Below are positions 1 through 8,019 of a DNA stretch of 64,000 nt, in pieces. Made by a program: the position numbers and the translations under genes. The DNA comes from Streptomyces sp. LaPpAH-108 (GTDB lineage: Bacteria > Actinomycetota > Actinomycetes > Streptomycetales > Streptomycetaceae). Where the stretch lies: NCBI RefSeq assembly GCF_000373625.1, contig NZ_KB891996.1, positions 434,001-498,000 on the forward strand. Direction: 5' to 3'. The notes beneath the pieces are model-generated. The model saw only the letters and a program-made list of their open reading frames with translations, ran no database searches and was not told the origin of the DNA. Position 1 is the first letter of the stretch. Every line of letters begins with the position of its first letter.

Positions 1-1
1 C

Positions 2-232
2 GACGAGATGGACCTCCTCCACCGCACCCTCTTCCAGCACCTGATCGACGACCGCTGGAAGCACGGCATCGAGACGGCGGTCGACGTCACGCTGCTCGGC
101 CGCTACTACGAGCGGTACGCGGACCACGCGGTGGCCGTCGCCAAGCGGGTGGTGTACCTGGTGACGGGTGAGCACGCGGACGAGATCCAGCAGCAGGACG
201 TGCCTCCGGCGGTGGGCGGGGAGCAGGGCTGA
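2..232 (+). CDS. phoU: Phosphate signalling protein PhoU, C-terminal part (5' end outside window)
   Basis: The last 76 codons of a PhoU-type protein; the start lies left of the window. The helical segment with RTLFQHLIDD and LGRYYERYADHAVAVAKRV is the C-terminal three-helix bundle of PhoU, including the E-x3-D metal-binding type motif (ERYAD). PhoU modulates the Pst transporter and the PhoR sensor kinase, dampening the phosphate-starvation response. In streptomycetes phoU lies divergent to phoR-phoP, which would sit just outside the window. A strong hairpin follows about 115 bases downstream. The family assignment is firm and the length cannot be judged. Confidence 0.9.
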   Translation, partial: DEMDLLHRTLFQHLIDDRWKHGIETAVDVTLLGRYYERYADHAVAVAKRVVYLVTGEHADEIQQQDVPPAVGGEQG

Positions 233-345
233 GGGGGCCGGGGGCTGCCGGCGGTTGCTGACGGAACCTCCCCTACGTGACACGGGAGTTGCGCGCGGGC
301 CGGGCGGGGCGCGGTGGACCGCCTTGCCTGTGCCGGGACTTGCCC

Positions 346-365
346 GGGGGCGTGCGAACGCCCCC
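346..365 (+). terminator. Hairpin downstream of phoU
   Basis: A perfect 8-bp stem (GGGGGCGT / ACGCCCCC) closes a GCGA loop of the stable GNRA type. There is no T tract, as is common for streptomycete terminators. It probably ends or attenuates phoU transcription before the small cysteine-rich gene. Confidence 0.6.
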
Positions 366-462
366 ATGCGCCCTGAATGCGCCGTTGATACCCCGTAGGG
401 ACGGCCCTGGAATGGGGCATGGAACGGTCGGGGGCACCTGGCCCCCGTGTCGAGGAGGACCC

Positions 463-615
463 ATGCCCGAATCCCCCACCACACCCGACCCCACCCAGCC
501 CCAGGAAACCGACCAGCCCGCCAACCCCCTTTCCCTCCCCCTGATCGCCGCCTGCGGCTGCGGCTCGGGCTGCGGCTGCGGCTGCCAGTCAGGGGCGCCT
601 TGCCAGTGCGGCTGA
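463..615 (+). CDS. mtpA: Metallothionein-like cysteine-rich small protein
   Basis: A 50-residue protein. The first 30 residues are Pro/Thr/Gln-rich; the last 20 hold seven cysteines in CGCGSGCGCGC and CQCG spacing, typical of metallothioneins that bind Cu, Zn or Cd. The start is set by a strong ribosome binding site (GAGGAGG) a few bases upstream of the ATG. It follows phoU on the same strand. From memory, the streptomycete gene next to phoU is called mtpA and is co-regulated with the PHO regulon; I cannot check this here. An 11-bp stem hairpin follows the stop. The metal-binding role is inferred from composition only. Confidence 0.75.
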   Translation: MPESPTTPDPTQPQETDQPANPLSLPLIAACGCGSGCGCGCQSGAPCQCG

Positions 616-634
616 GGAGGTACGGGCGGTGAGG

Positions 635-660
635 GGCCCGGCCCTTGTGAGGGCGGGGCC
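635..660 (+). terminator. Terminator after the metallothionein-like gene
   Basis: An inverted repeat with 10 of 11 positions paired around a TGTG loop, followed by TT. It lies 20 bases after the stop codon of the cysteine-rich gene and closes that transcription unit. Confidence 0.7.
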
Positions 661-698
661 TTCTCACCTGCCTGTACGGCATGTCTTCCGCAGCCCTG

Positions 699-971
699 CT
701 AGGCGGCGGGCATTCCGTTGCCCTTGAGCAGCGGCAGCACGTGATCCTCGGCGGCAGGGTGGGGAGTTGAGCTGAGCCCTGCGGTGAACACGGTCAGCCG
801 CAGGGGGACGCCCTCCAGCACGGCGACGGATTCGACGTGCGCCAACACCCGCGCGTCCACGGGCCGTACGCCCAGCTCCTCGTCCAACTCCCGTACCAGT
901 AGCTCGATGTCGGTCTCCCCGGCGTCGGGCTTCCCACCGGGGGCGGCGACGGCCTCACCCTTCGGGCGCAC
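699..971 (-). pseudogene. Truncated Nudix hydrolase remnant
   Basis: The open frame carries a complete Nudix box (G-x5-E-x7-REL-x-EELGV, within GGKPDAGETDIELLVRELDE), so the fold and metal site of a MutT-like pyrophosphatase are recognisable. The usual N-terminal strands before the box are missing: an in-frame TAG lies two codons before the only GTG, leaving just 10 residues before the box. The C-terminus (DHVLPLLKG) looks normal. I read it as a decayed MutT-type gene that lost its 5' part. A translated 90-residue fragment is possible but would not fold as a normal Nudix domain. Confidence 0.55.
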
Positions 972-1058
972 GTCCTAGGGGCGGCGGCCTCGGCGTGTGG
1001 GGGTTTCCTGGGGAAGATCCAGGAGGACGTAGACGCCCCGTTCCCTCTGGAGTGCCCC

Positions 1059-1532
1059 TTGCGCGCGAAGTCCCTCGCCCTGGTGAGTCTTGTGGCGGCC
1101 CTGGTCGGTGGTTTCTCCTCGGCCCCTCCGGCCTGGGCCGACGAGCCAGGACCTGCTGGGTCGGCCAGCGCTCGGAGCGGGTCGGTCGACGGGTTCCTGA
1201 CCGGGGGTGACTCCGTGCACTACTCCAGCACGCCGCCGCCGACCATCTCGGCCCACGGCTGGTGGCTCGACAGGAACAGCGGGGGCCACAAGGCGAGGGT
1301 CACGGTGGAACTCCAGGTCCTGGACCGAGGCGTTCACTGGCGGACCGTGGCCAAGGGCTCCAAGGTCGTCAAGCAGGGCGGCGGCAGCTCGCGTCGCGCG
1401 AACGCCCGTAAGACGTGTGAGGGCAGCGCGCGGACCAAGTGGCGCAGCAGGGTCGACGTCGACATCATCGGAGTCGCCGATTCGCCGAACAAGCTGACCA
1501 CCCCGGCCAAGACGTTCCGCTGCGCGGCCTGA
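1059..1532 (+). CDS. Secreted protein of unknown function
   Basis: Starts at TTG behind a GGAG Shine-Dalgarno. The first 27 residues form a classical Sec signal peptide: basic start (MRAK), hydrophobic core, and AWA-DE as the likely cleavage site. The mature part is about 130 residues, basic, and holds two cysteines (KTCEGS and TFRCAA) that could form one disulfide. No family recognised. The stop overlaps the ATG of the next gene (TGATG), so the two are probably translated together and may act together. Confidence 0.7.
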   Translation: MRAKSLALVSLVAALVGGFSSAPPAWADEPGPAGSASARSGSVDGFLTGGDSVHYSSTPPPTISAHGWWLDRNSGGHKARVTVELQVLDRGVHWRTVAKGSKVVKQGGGSSRRANARKTCEGSARTKWRSRVDVDIIGVADSPNKLTTPAKTFRCAA

Positions 1533-2260
1533 TGGACGAGGCGAGCGAGAACGCGGCGGAGGACGACGGCAGTCGCACCATGACCGTCGAGATCCGGGGC
1601 GTGCTGCGGCGGCACCCGTGGGTCGGGCAGGTCAGTGTGGATCATGATCTGGACGAGGACGTGTACAGCCTGGCCGTGAAGCGGGCGGCGGCGTACGGCT
1701 GGAGTTCCGCGTACCTGGGTCCGGCGCTCGGGGGGCGGCGCTGGGAGCATGCGGGGGCGGGTGGGGACTGGTCTCAGGACGGGGCGGTGAGGCAGCTGGG
1801 GCGGCTGACGGTCTATCCCGCCGTGGATCTTTCGGGTCAGCGCCTTCCCGTACTTCCCATGACCCAGGTACTGGTGGACGCCCTGGGGCGGGTCGGTGAG
1901 GTGCGGTTCACCGGTCTGGGGTCGCGTGTCCCCGTGGGCCTGGCTCCCGACTCGGGTTTCGATCTGCGGGGTGATGCGGACTGGTTCGCGCTCTCCGACC
2001 CTGCGGCCAGGACGGACATCGCGGTGAGCGTTTCCCCGCAGTCGGCCGTCGGCGCCGAGCAACTCGCCGTCGAAGTCGCCCGGTTGTCCCAAGGACACGT
2101 ACGCCTCAGCCCGTCGTCCGGCCCCCTCACCCTCCAGGGCACCGCCCCCGAGTGGACTCCCCAGGCGGCAGCCTGGATCACGGAGATCGTGATCGACGTC
2201 CTCCGGGCGAAGGGCGTTCGTACGGACGCGGAGATCACGGTCGCCCTGCCGACCGAGTGA
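1532..2260 (+). CDS. Hypothetical protein, coupled to the upstream secreted protein
   Basis: A 242-residue protein with no signal peptide or membrane segment. The ATG overlaps the preceding stop by one base, which implies translational coupling; a later in-frame ATG (MTVEIRG, 1580) is an alternative start. The sequence is a mix of short beta-type stretches (VEIRGVL, VRFTGLG) and a C-terminal helix-rich half ending in DAEITVALPTE. I do not recognise a family. A convergent terminator separates it from gpmA. Confidence 0.7.
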   Translation: MDEASENAAEDDGSRTMTVEIRGVLRRHPWVGQVSVDHDLDEDVYSLAVKRAAAYGWSSAYLGPALGGRRWEHAGAGGDWSQDGAVRQLGRLTVYPAVDLSGQRLPVLPMTQVLVDALGRVGEVRFTGLGSRVPVGLAPDSGFDLRGDADWFALSDPAARTDIAVSVSPQSAVGAEQLAVEVARLSQGHVRLSPSSGPLTLQGTAPEWTPQAAAWITEIVIDVLRAKGVRTDAEITVALPTE

Positions 2261-2308
2261 CCCCGGCCACGCACCACGCCGTCGGCCGAGGGACGGAAAA
2301 GCCGAAGG

Positions 2309-2342
2309 CCCCCTTCCCGTCGGACGAGGAAAGGGAGCCCCG
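2309..2342. terminator. Bidirectional terminator between convergent genes
   Basis: An imperfect hairpin (GGCCCCCTTCC ... GGAAAGGGAGCC) lies between the 3' ends of the hypothetical gene and gpmA, which converge here. Confidence 0.5.
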
Positions 2343-2360
2343 GAACAGCCGAGGGCGGCG

Positions 2361-3122
2361 TTACTTCTTCTTGCCCTGGTTCTTCACGGCCTCGATGGCA
2401 GCCGCAGCCGCCTCCGGGTCCAGGTACTTCCCGCCCGGCGTCACCGGCTTGAAGTCGGCGTCCAGCTCGTAGTACAGCGGGATGCCCGTCGGGATGTTCA
2501 GGCCCGCGATGTCCTCGTCGGAGATGCCGTCCAGGTGCTTGACCAGGGCGCGGAGGCTGTTGCCGTGGGCGGCGACCAGGACCGTGTTGCCGTCGAGGAG
2601 GTCGGGGACGATGTTGTCGTACCAGTAGGGAAGCATCCGGACGACGACGTCCTTGAGGCACTCCGTCTGGGGGCGCAGCTCGGGGGGGAGGTCGGCGTAG
2701 CGGGCGTCGTTGAACTGGGAGTACTCCGCGTCGCGCGGGAGCGGCGGCGGCGGGGTGTCGTACGAGCGGCGCCAGAGCATGAACTGGTCCTCGCCGAACT
2801 CGGCCAGCGTCTCCGCCTTGTTCTTGCCCTGGAGCGCGCCGTAGTGCCGCTCGTTCAGGCGCCAGCTGCGGTGGACCGGGATCCAGTGGCGGTCCGCGGC
2901 CTCCAGCGACAGCTGGGCCGTGCGGATCGCGCGCTTCTGGAGCGACGTGTGGACCACGTCGGGCAGCAGGCCGGCGTCCTTCAGCAGCTCACCGCCGCGG
3001 ACCGCCTCCTTCTCGCCCTTCTCGTTGAGGTTGACGTCCACCCAGCCGGTGAACAGGTTCTTCGCGTTCCACTCGCTCTCGCCGTGGCGGAGGAGGATCA
3101 GCTTGTACGGTGCGTCGGCCAT
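2361..3122 (-). CDS. gpmA: 2,3-bisphosphoglycerate-dependent phosphoglycerate mutase
   Basis: A 253-residue glycolytic enzyme interconverting 3- and 2-phosphoglycerate in the cytosol. The phosphohistidine motif LRHGESEWN (His13) is at the N-terminus; FTGWVDVNLNEKG and AAHGNSLRALVKHLDG (second catalytic His) are intact, as is the C-terminal Lys-rich tail. Length is standard. The start lies 7 bases behind a TACGCT -10 element (3130-3135), so the mRNA is probably leaderless. It is divergent from the MFS transporter. Confidence 0.97.
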   Translation of the reverse strand: MADAPYKLILLRHGESEWNAKNLFTGWVDVNLNEKGEKEAVRGGELLKDAGLLPDVVHTSLQKRAIRTAQLSLEAADRHWIPVHRSWRLNERHYGALQGKNKAETLAEFGEDQFMLWRRSYDTPPPPLPRDAEYSQFNDARYADLPPELRPQTECLKDVVVRMLPYWYDNIVPDLLDGNTVLVAAHGNSLRALVKHLDGISDEDIAGLNIPTGIPLYYELDADFKPVTPGGKYLDPEAAAAAIEAVKNQGKKK

Positions 3123-3273
3123 GGGTCAGAGCGTAATCCACCTCCCGAACGGCCGTCCCGGCTGCCCACGGCGCCGCCGTTTGACGGCATCTGTTAATTG
3201 AGTGGCCCCCGACAACGCGGCCGACGTAAGTTGCGCTCACCGCCAGCGCCGCTTACCCGGGGGTCTCGTCCAC

Positions 3274-4572
3274 ATGTCCGCGCTCACCGCGCCCGTCAGC
3301 CGTCTCACCTCAGCCGCCCGCGCCTCCGTCTCCGGCATGCCCCGCGCCTTCTGGTGGCTGTGGACCAGCACCCTGATCAATCGGCTCGGCGCGTTCGTCG
3401 CCACCTTCATGGCGCTGTATCTGACCCTCGACCGCGGCTACTCCGCCTCGTACGCCGGTCTCGTCGCCTCCCTGCACGGGCTCGGCGGGGTCGTCTCCTC
3501 GCTGGGCGGCGGGGTGATGGCCGACCGGCTCGGCAGACGGCCCACCCTGCTCGTCGCCCAGCTCGCCACCGCCGCCTCGGTCGCCCTGCTCGGCTTCATG
3601 CGCGACCCGGTCGCCATCGCGGGCGTCGCCTTCCTGGTCGGCGCCGCCTCCAACGCCTCCCGGCCCGCCGTGCAGGCGATGATGGCCGACATCGTGCGCC
3701 CCGAGGACCGCGTCCGCGCCTTCTCGCTCAACTACTGGGCGATCAACCTCGGCTTCGCCGTCTCCTCCATGGGCGCCGGATTCATCGCCCGCTACAGCTA
3801 CCGCGCCGGATTCCTCATCGAGGCCGGGATGACGCTGATCTGCGCGATCGTCGTCTTCCTCAAGCTGCCCGAGTCCCGGCCCGCGCCCGCCGCCAAGGCG
3901 AGCGGACCCGAGGTCGGCCTCGGCACCGTGCTGCGCGACCGGCGGTACATGGCGGTCGTCGGCCTGTGCTTCCTCGTCGCGCTGCTCTTCCAGCAGGGCT
4001 CGGTCGGTCTGCCGGTGGCCATGGGGCGAGCCGGGTTCTCCCCCGCCGACTACGGCCTGGCCATCGCCGTCAACGGCATCCTCATCGTCGTCCTCCAGAT
4101 CCCGGTCACCCGCTTCATCGAGCACCGCGACGCCCGCATGCTGCTGATCGCCTCCTCGCTGCTGGCGGGCTACGGCTTCGGGCTCACCGCCTTCGCCGGG
4201 TCGGTCGGGCTCTTCGCGCTGACGGTGATCGTGTGGACCCTCGCCGAGATCGTCAACGCGCCGACCCAGACCGGGCTGATCGTCCGCCTCTCCCCTGTCC
4301 ACGGGCGCGGTCGCTACCAGGGCGTCTACGGCCTGTCCTGGTCCGCCGCCGCGCTGGTCGCCCCGCTGGTCGCCGGCGCGGTGATCGACCGGTTCGGCGC
4401 GGCGTGGCTGTGGGCGGGGTGCGCGGCGGTCGGCACGGTGGCGGGGCTGGGGTACGGGGTGCTGATGCGGGGGCTGCCGAAGGAGGAGACGGTGGCCGTC
4501 CAGGCCGAGGGGGCCCCGGCGGACACCGGTGCCGAGGCCGCCGACGCCCCCGCGGAGCTGCGTACCGCCTGA
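3274..4572 (+). CDS. MFS multidrug-type transporter
   Basis: A 432-residue major facilitator with about 12 membrane spans. The loop 2-3 signature GVMADRLGRRPTLL is clear, as in DHA1-type drug/proton antiporters. The start MSALTAPVSRL was chosen over the upstream in-frame GTG (3202) because the extension is short, charged and lacks a ribosome site. The C-terminal tail is acidic and Ala-rich (QAEGAPADTGAEAADAP). The substrate cannot be read from sequence. It lies alone between gpmA (divergent) and the DUF2000 gene (convergent, 17 bases apart). Confidence 0.88.
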   Translation: MSALTAPVSRLTSAARASVSGMPRAFWWLWTSTLINRLGAFVATFMALYLTLDRGYSASYAGLVASLHGLGGVVSSLGGGVMADRLGRRPTLLVAQLATAASVALLGFMRDPVAIAGVAFLVGAASNASRPAVQAMMADIVRPEDRVRAFSLNYWAINLGFAVSSMGAGFIARYSYRAGFLIEAGMTLICAIVVFLKLPESRPAPAAKASGPEVGLGTVLRDRRYMAVVGLCFLVALLFQQGSVGLPVAMGRAGFSPADYGLAIAVNGILIVVLQIPVTRFIEHRDARMLLIASSLLAGYGFGLTAFAGSVGLFALTVIVWTLAEIVNAPTQTGLIVRLSPVHGRGRYQGVYGLSWSAAALVAPLVAGAVIDRFGAAWLWAGCAAVGTVAGLGYGVLMRGLPKEETVAVQAEGAPADTGAEAADAPAELRTA

Positions 4573-4589
4573 CCTTCCGGGGTCGCCCC

Positions 4590-5048
4590 CTACGGGTGCA
4601 TCCGCGCCCCCTTCACCACCTTGTCCACCCCGTTCCTCGGGCCGTACACCGCGAGACCGACCAGGTCGAGTCCCGCCGTGGGTACGGCCCGTACGGCTGC
4701 CCGGTTGTCGTGGTCGTTGCCGGTGGCGAAGAGGTCGGCGGTGAAGAGGGCGCGGGGCAGGGCGCGCGCGAGCGCACGTGTGTGGGCCGCACACAGGGTC
4801 TCCTTGGAGCCCTCGAAGACCATCACGGGCTGCCGGAACATGGGGAGGTACCCCACACCGTCCGCGTCTTCATAGGGCGCGCCCACCACCTCGGGCACCT
4901 GACTGCCCAGACCACTGACCAGGAACGCGGTGACGTTGAGCCGCTGCCAGGTCTCCAGGTCGTCCCGGAGCAGTACGGCGATCTTGGTGCCGAACCGGGT
5001 GACGGGCTCTTCGGCGGGGCCGTCGGCGGAAAGGGGCTGTTCACTCAT
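4590..5048 (-). CDS. DUF2000 family protein
   Basis: A 152-residue cytosolic protein with the DUF2000 layout: TKIAVLLRDDLETWQRLNVTAFLVSGL near the N-terminus and a conserved AVYGPRNGVDKVVKGARMHP end. DUF2000 proteins resemble peptidyl-tRNA hydrolase-like folds, but no activity is established. It is divergent from the AraC regulator with only 49 bases between starts, so the regulator probably controls it. Confidence 0.85.
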   Translation of the reverse strand: MSEQPLSADGPAEEPVTRFGTKIAVLLRDDLETWQRLNVTAFLVSGLGSQVPEVVGAPYEDADGVGYLPMFRQPVMVFEGSKETLCAAHTRALARALPRALFTADLFATGNDHDNRAAVRAVPTAGLDLVGLAVYGPRNGVDKVVKGARMHP

Positions 5049-5085
5049 GCCCCGAGACTGCCGACCGGGGCGCGGCGGCGTCTTG

Positions 5086-5097
5086 TACGTTGTTTGC
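5086..5097 (+). promoter_or_regulatory. Leaderless promoter of the AraC gene
   Basis: A TACGTT -10 element ends 6 bases before the GTG start. That is the usual spacing for leaderless streptomycete transcripts. Confidence 0.55.
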
Positions 5098-5895
5098 GTG
5101 GCCGCCGACCAGCGTGACGTCTCCGCCTGGCGCCCGCGCGTACCGGGTGTCGTGGAGGTCTTCCACGCCCGTTTCACGGGGTACGCGTATCCGATGCATG
5201 TGCACGACGCCTGGACGTTGCTGATCGTGGACGACGGGGCGGTGCGGTACGACCTCGGGCGGCACGAGCACGGCACCCCGCGCGACACGGTCACCCTGCT
5301 GCCGCCCCATGTGCCCCACAACGGCGCCGCCGCGACCCCGGACGGCTTCCGCAAGCGGGTGCTGTACCTCGACGGGAGCCTGCTCGGCGACGAGTTGATC
5401 GGGGCGGCCGTCGACGGGCCCGACCTCGCGGACGCGGCGCTGCGGGAGCGGGTCGGGCGGTTGCACGGGGCGCTCGGGCGCGCCGGGGACGAACTGGAGG
5501 CGGAGAGCAGGCTCGCACTGGTCGGGGAGCGACTGAGGGACCATCTCCGGCGCCGAGAGCGGGAGTTCACACGCCCCGACCCCGTACTAGCCCGCCTCCT
5601 GCGGGAGTTGCTGGACGAGCAGGTCACCGCCCCCCTCACCCTCACGGACGCCGCCCGGCTGCTGCACGCCCATCCCGCCCACCTGGTACGGACGTTCAGC
5701 ACCACCTACGGCATCCCCCCGCACCAGTACCTCACCTCCCGCCGAATCGACCGAGCCCGCCGCCTCCTGCTCGACGGCCTACCCCCGAGCGAGGTCGCCA
5801 CAGCAACAGGCTTCTACGACCAGGCCCATCTCACCCGCCACTTCAAGCGGTGGGTGGGGGTGACACCGGGGCGCTACCGGGGCCGTACCCGGTGA
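5098..5895 (+). CDS. AraC family transcriptional regulator
   Basis: A 265-residue regulator. The N-terminal cupin (HARFTGYAYPMHVHDAWTLLIVDDG, LLPPHVPHNG) probably binds a small ligand. The C-terminal double helix-turn-helix (LTLTDAARLLHAHPAHLVRTF and PSEVATATGFYDQAHLTRHFKRWVGVTPGRYR) is a complete AraC DNA-binding domain. The GTG start sits on a leaderless promoter and agrees with the family's short N-terminus. It probably regulates the divergent DUF2000 gene and itself; the ligand is unknown. Confidence 0.92.
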   Translation: MAADQRDVSAWRPRVPGVVEVFHARFTGYAYPMHVHDAWTLLIVDDGAVRYDLGRHEHGTPRDTVTLLPPHVPHNGAAATPDGFRKRVLYLDGSLLGDELIGAAVDGPDLADAALRERVGRLHGALGRAGDELEAESRLALVGERLRDHLRRREREFTRPDPVLARLLRELLDEQVTAPLTLTDAARLLHAHPAHLVRTFSTTYGIPPHQYLTSRRIDRARRLLLDGLPPSEVATATGFYDQAHLTRHFKRWVGVTPGRYRGRTR

Positions 5896-5899
5896 TGCG

Positions 5900-6463
5900 T
5901 CAGTCCTCTTCGCGGCGCAGCAGGTGCGCGAAGGCGTCCAGGTTGTGGGTGGGCTCGCCTCGGGAGAGGCGCCAGGCGTGTTCCTTGCGGATGGCGGTGG
6001 CGAAGCCGAGTTCCAGGAGGGTGTTGAAGGCGCCGTCGGCGGCTTCGAGGATCTGGCCGAGGAGGCGGTCGGTCTCGGCGGGGGTGACGGCGGTGAGGGG
6101 GAGGCGGGCGGTGACGTAGATGTCGCCGAGGCGGTCGACGGCGTAACTCACGCCGTACAGCTTGAGGTTGCGCTCCAGGAGCCAGCGGTGGACGCCGGCC
6201 TCGTTCTCGTCGGGGTGCCGGATGACGAAGGCGTTCACGGAGAGGGTGTGGCGGCCGACGAGGAACGACACGGTGGTGGAGAGCTTGCGGATGCCGGGGA
6301 GCTTGACGACGTAGGACCCGGGCTCGGGGCTCTCCCACTCCAGCTCGGCGTCCTTGAGGGCGTCCTCGATCGCGCGCGCGGCACGGTGGGCGTCATCCAT
6401 GTGTGCGTCGCCTGTGTGCGCTTCACCCATGTCCGCCTCGTTACCCGTGTTCGCCTCACCCAT
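5900..6463 (-). CDS. YbjN domain-containing protein
   Basis: A 187-residue protein whose residues from about 30 onward form a YbjN/T3SS-chaperone-like domain (SYVVKLPGIRKLSTTVSFLVG, HRWLLERNLKLYGVSYAVD). Function is unproven. The start overlaps the mshA stop by 8 bases, and a TACGCT -10 motif 6 bases before the ATG (6470-6475, inside mshA) suggests its own leaderless promoter. The first 30 residues contain two imperfect copies of MGEA-x-TG, and later Met codons are alternative starts. It follows mshA in many streptomycetes, hinting at a link to mycothiol metabolism. Confidence 0.85.
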   Translation of the reverse strand: MGEANTGNEADMGEAHTGDAHMDDAHRAARAIEDALKDAELEWESPEPGSYVVKLPGIRKLSTTVSFLVGRHTLSVNAFVIRHPDENEAGVHRWLLERNLKLYGVSYAVDRLGDIYVTARLPLTAVTPAETDRLLGQILEAADGAFNTLLELGFATAIRKEHAWRLSRGEPTHNLDAFAHLLRREED

Positions 6464-7793
6464 GGGGCGAGCGTACGCGACGTCGATGCGTCGCCATCGC
6501 GGCCGTGTACACGTCCGCCGTCGCCGCCGCCGAGGCGTCCCAGCCGAAGGCGAGGGCGTGGCGGGCGGCGGCCGTGCCCATGCGGGCGGAGAGGGTCGGG
6601 TCGTCGGCGAAGCGGCGGAGCACCTGGGCGTAGGCGGCCGGGTCGTGGCCGTCGACCAGGAAGCCGGTCTCGCCGTCGCGCACCGCGACCGGGAGGCCGC
6701 CGACCGAGGCGGCGATCACCGGCGTGCCGGTGGCCTGCGCCTCGATGGCGACGAGCCCGAAGGACTCGCTGTAGGACGGCATGACCAGCACGGACGCGGC
6801 CCGGAACCAGTCCGCGAGCTGTTCCTGCCCGACCGGCGGCCGGAACCGTACGACGTCCGCGATGCCGAGCCGCGCGGCGAGCTTCTGCAGCCCCTCCGGC
6901 TTGGCGAGGCCGCTGCCGCTGGGCCCGCCCACCACGGGCACGACGATCCTCGGCCGCAGCTCGGGGCGCTGGTCCAGCAGATGGGCGACGGCGCGCAGCA
7001 GCACGTCGGGGGCCTTGAGGGGCTGTATCCGCCCGGCGAACAGGGGGATCAGGGCGTCCTGCGGCAGCCCGAGCCGGGCGCGGGCGGCGGCGCGGCCGTC
7101 GGCCACGCGGAAGCGGGCGAGGTTCACGCCGGGGTGGACGACGGCGACCTTGGCGGGGTCGGCCTCGTAGTGGCGGACGAGTTCGGCGGCTTCCTCGGCG
7201 GTGTTGGCGATGAGCCGCCCGGCGGCGTGCACGATCTGGGTCTCGCCGATCACGCGCGCGGCGGGCTCGGGGGTGTCACCGACGGCCAGGCTGGCGTTCT
7301 TGACCTTGGCCATGGTGTGCATGGCGTGCACCAGCGGGACGCCCCAGCGCTGGGCGGCGAGCCAGCCGACGTGGCCGGAGAGCCAGTAGTGGGAGTGGAC
7401 GAGGTCGTAGTAGCCGGGGCGGTGTCCGGCCCAGGCCTGCATCACGCCGTGGGTGAAGGCACACAGCTGGGCGGGCAGGTCCTCCTTGGCCAGGCCCTCG
7501 TAGGGGCCCGCGTCCACGTGCCGGACCAGGACGCCGGGGGCGAGCGGGACGGTGGGGGCGAGGTCGCCGGAGGTGGCCCGGGTGAAGATCTCGACCTCGA
7601 TGTTGATCGCGGCCAGCCGCTGGGCCAGCTCCACGATGTAGACGTTCATGCCGCCCGCGTCGCCGGTGCCGGGCTGGTGGAGCGGTGAGGTGTGCACGGA
7701 GAGCATGGCGACCCGGCGCGGCTTGCGGTGCAGCCTCAGCCGGGGCGGAGCCGCCGGGGAGCGCCGCCCGAGCCTGCTGACGTACTGGCTCAC
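6456..7793 (-). CDS. mshA: D-inositol-3-phosphate glycosyltransferase, mycothiol synthesis
   Basis: A GT-B glycosyltransferase of 445 residues that transfers GlcNAc from UDP-GlcNAc to 1L-myo-inositol 1-phosphate, the first step of mycothiol synthesis. Family marks are HTSPLHQPGTGDAGGMNVYI at the acceptor site, FAGRIQPLKAPDVLLRA, and the donor-site E-x7-E motif ESFGLVAIE. The GTG start has a strong AGGAGGA ribosome site about 5 bases upstream. An 8-base overlap couples it to the YbjN gene. The last mycothiol enzyme (mshD) is also in this window, near 46 kb. Confidence 0.95.
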   Translation of the reverse strand: MSQYVSRLGRRSPAAPPRLRLHRKPRRVAMLSVHTSPLHQPGTGDAGGMNVYIVELAQRLAAINIEVEIFTRATSGDLAPTVPLAPGVLVRHVDAGPYEGLAKEDLPAQLCAFTHGVMQAWAGHRPGYYDLVHSHYWLSGHVGWLAAQRWGVPLVHAMHTMAKVKNASLAVGDTPEPAARVIGETQIVHAAGRLIANTAEEAAELVRHYEADPAKVAVVHPGVNLARFRVADGRAAARARLGLPQDALIPLFAGRIQPLKAPDVLLRAVAHLLDQRPELRPRIVVPVVGGPSGSGLAKPEGLQKLAARLGIADVVRFRPPVGQEQLADWFRAASVLVMPSYSESFGLVAIEAQATGTPVIAASVGGLPVAVRDGETGFLVDGHDPAAYAQVLRRFADDPTLSARMGTAAARHALAFGWDASAAATADVYTAAMATHRRRVRSPHG

Positions 7794-8006
7794 GTGGCGT
7801 TCCTCCTCCTCGGCGCGGCCATGACGACCGGAGGACCGACCCAGCCCTCCCGGACGTGCAACACCCGACGGGTGTCCGGCCATTTCCCGTTGACCGCCCC
7901 GAGCAAGCGGCTTTACCGAATCATGACCATGATTCGCTCAACCGTTCGGGCCCGGCGTGAGTCCGGGCCCTGCGTACGTCCGACCGGAGGGCCCTCCGCG
8001 CCCGCT

Positions 8007-8019
8007 TACCCTCATAGAC
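8007..8019 (+). promoter_or_regulatory. Leaderless promoter of the methyltransferase gene
   Basis: TACCCT plus a 7-base spacer (CATAGAC) precedes the ATG. Almost the same arrangement (TACCCT, CATACGC) precedes mshD at 46020. Confidence 0.55.

Noticed and set aside
3198..5117. A 639-codon plus-strand frame
   Set aside because: It shadows the MFS gene in another frame; composition is Arg/Pro-rich without domains.
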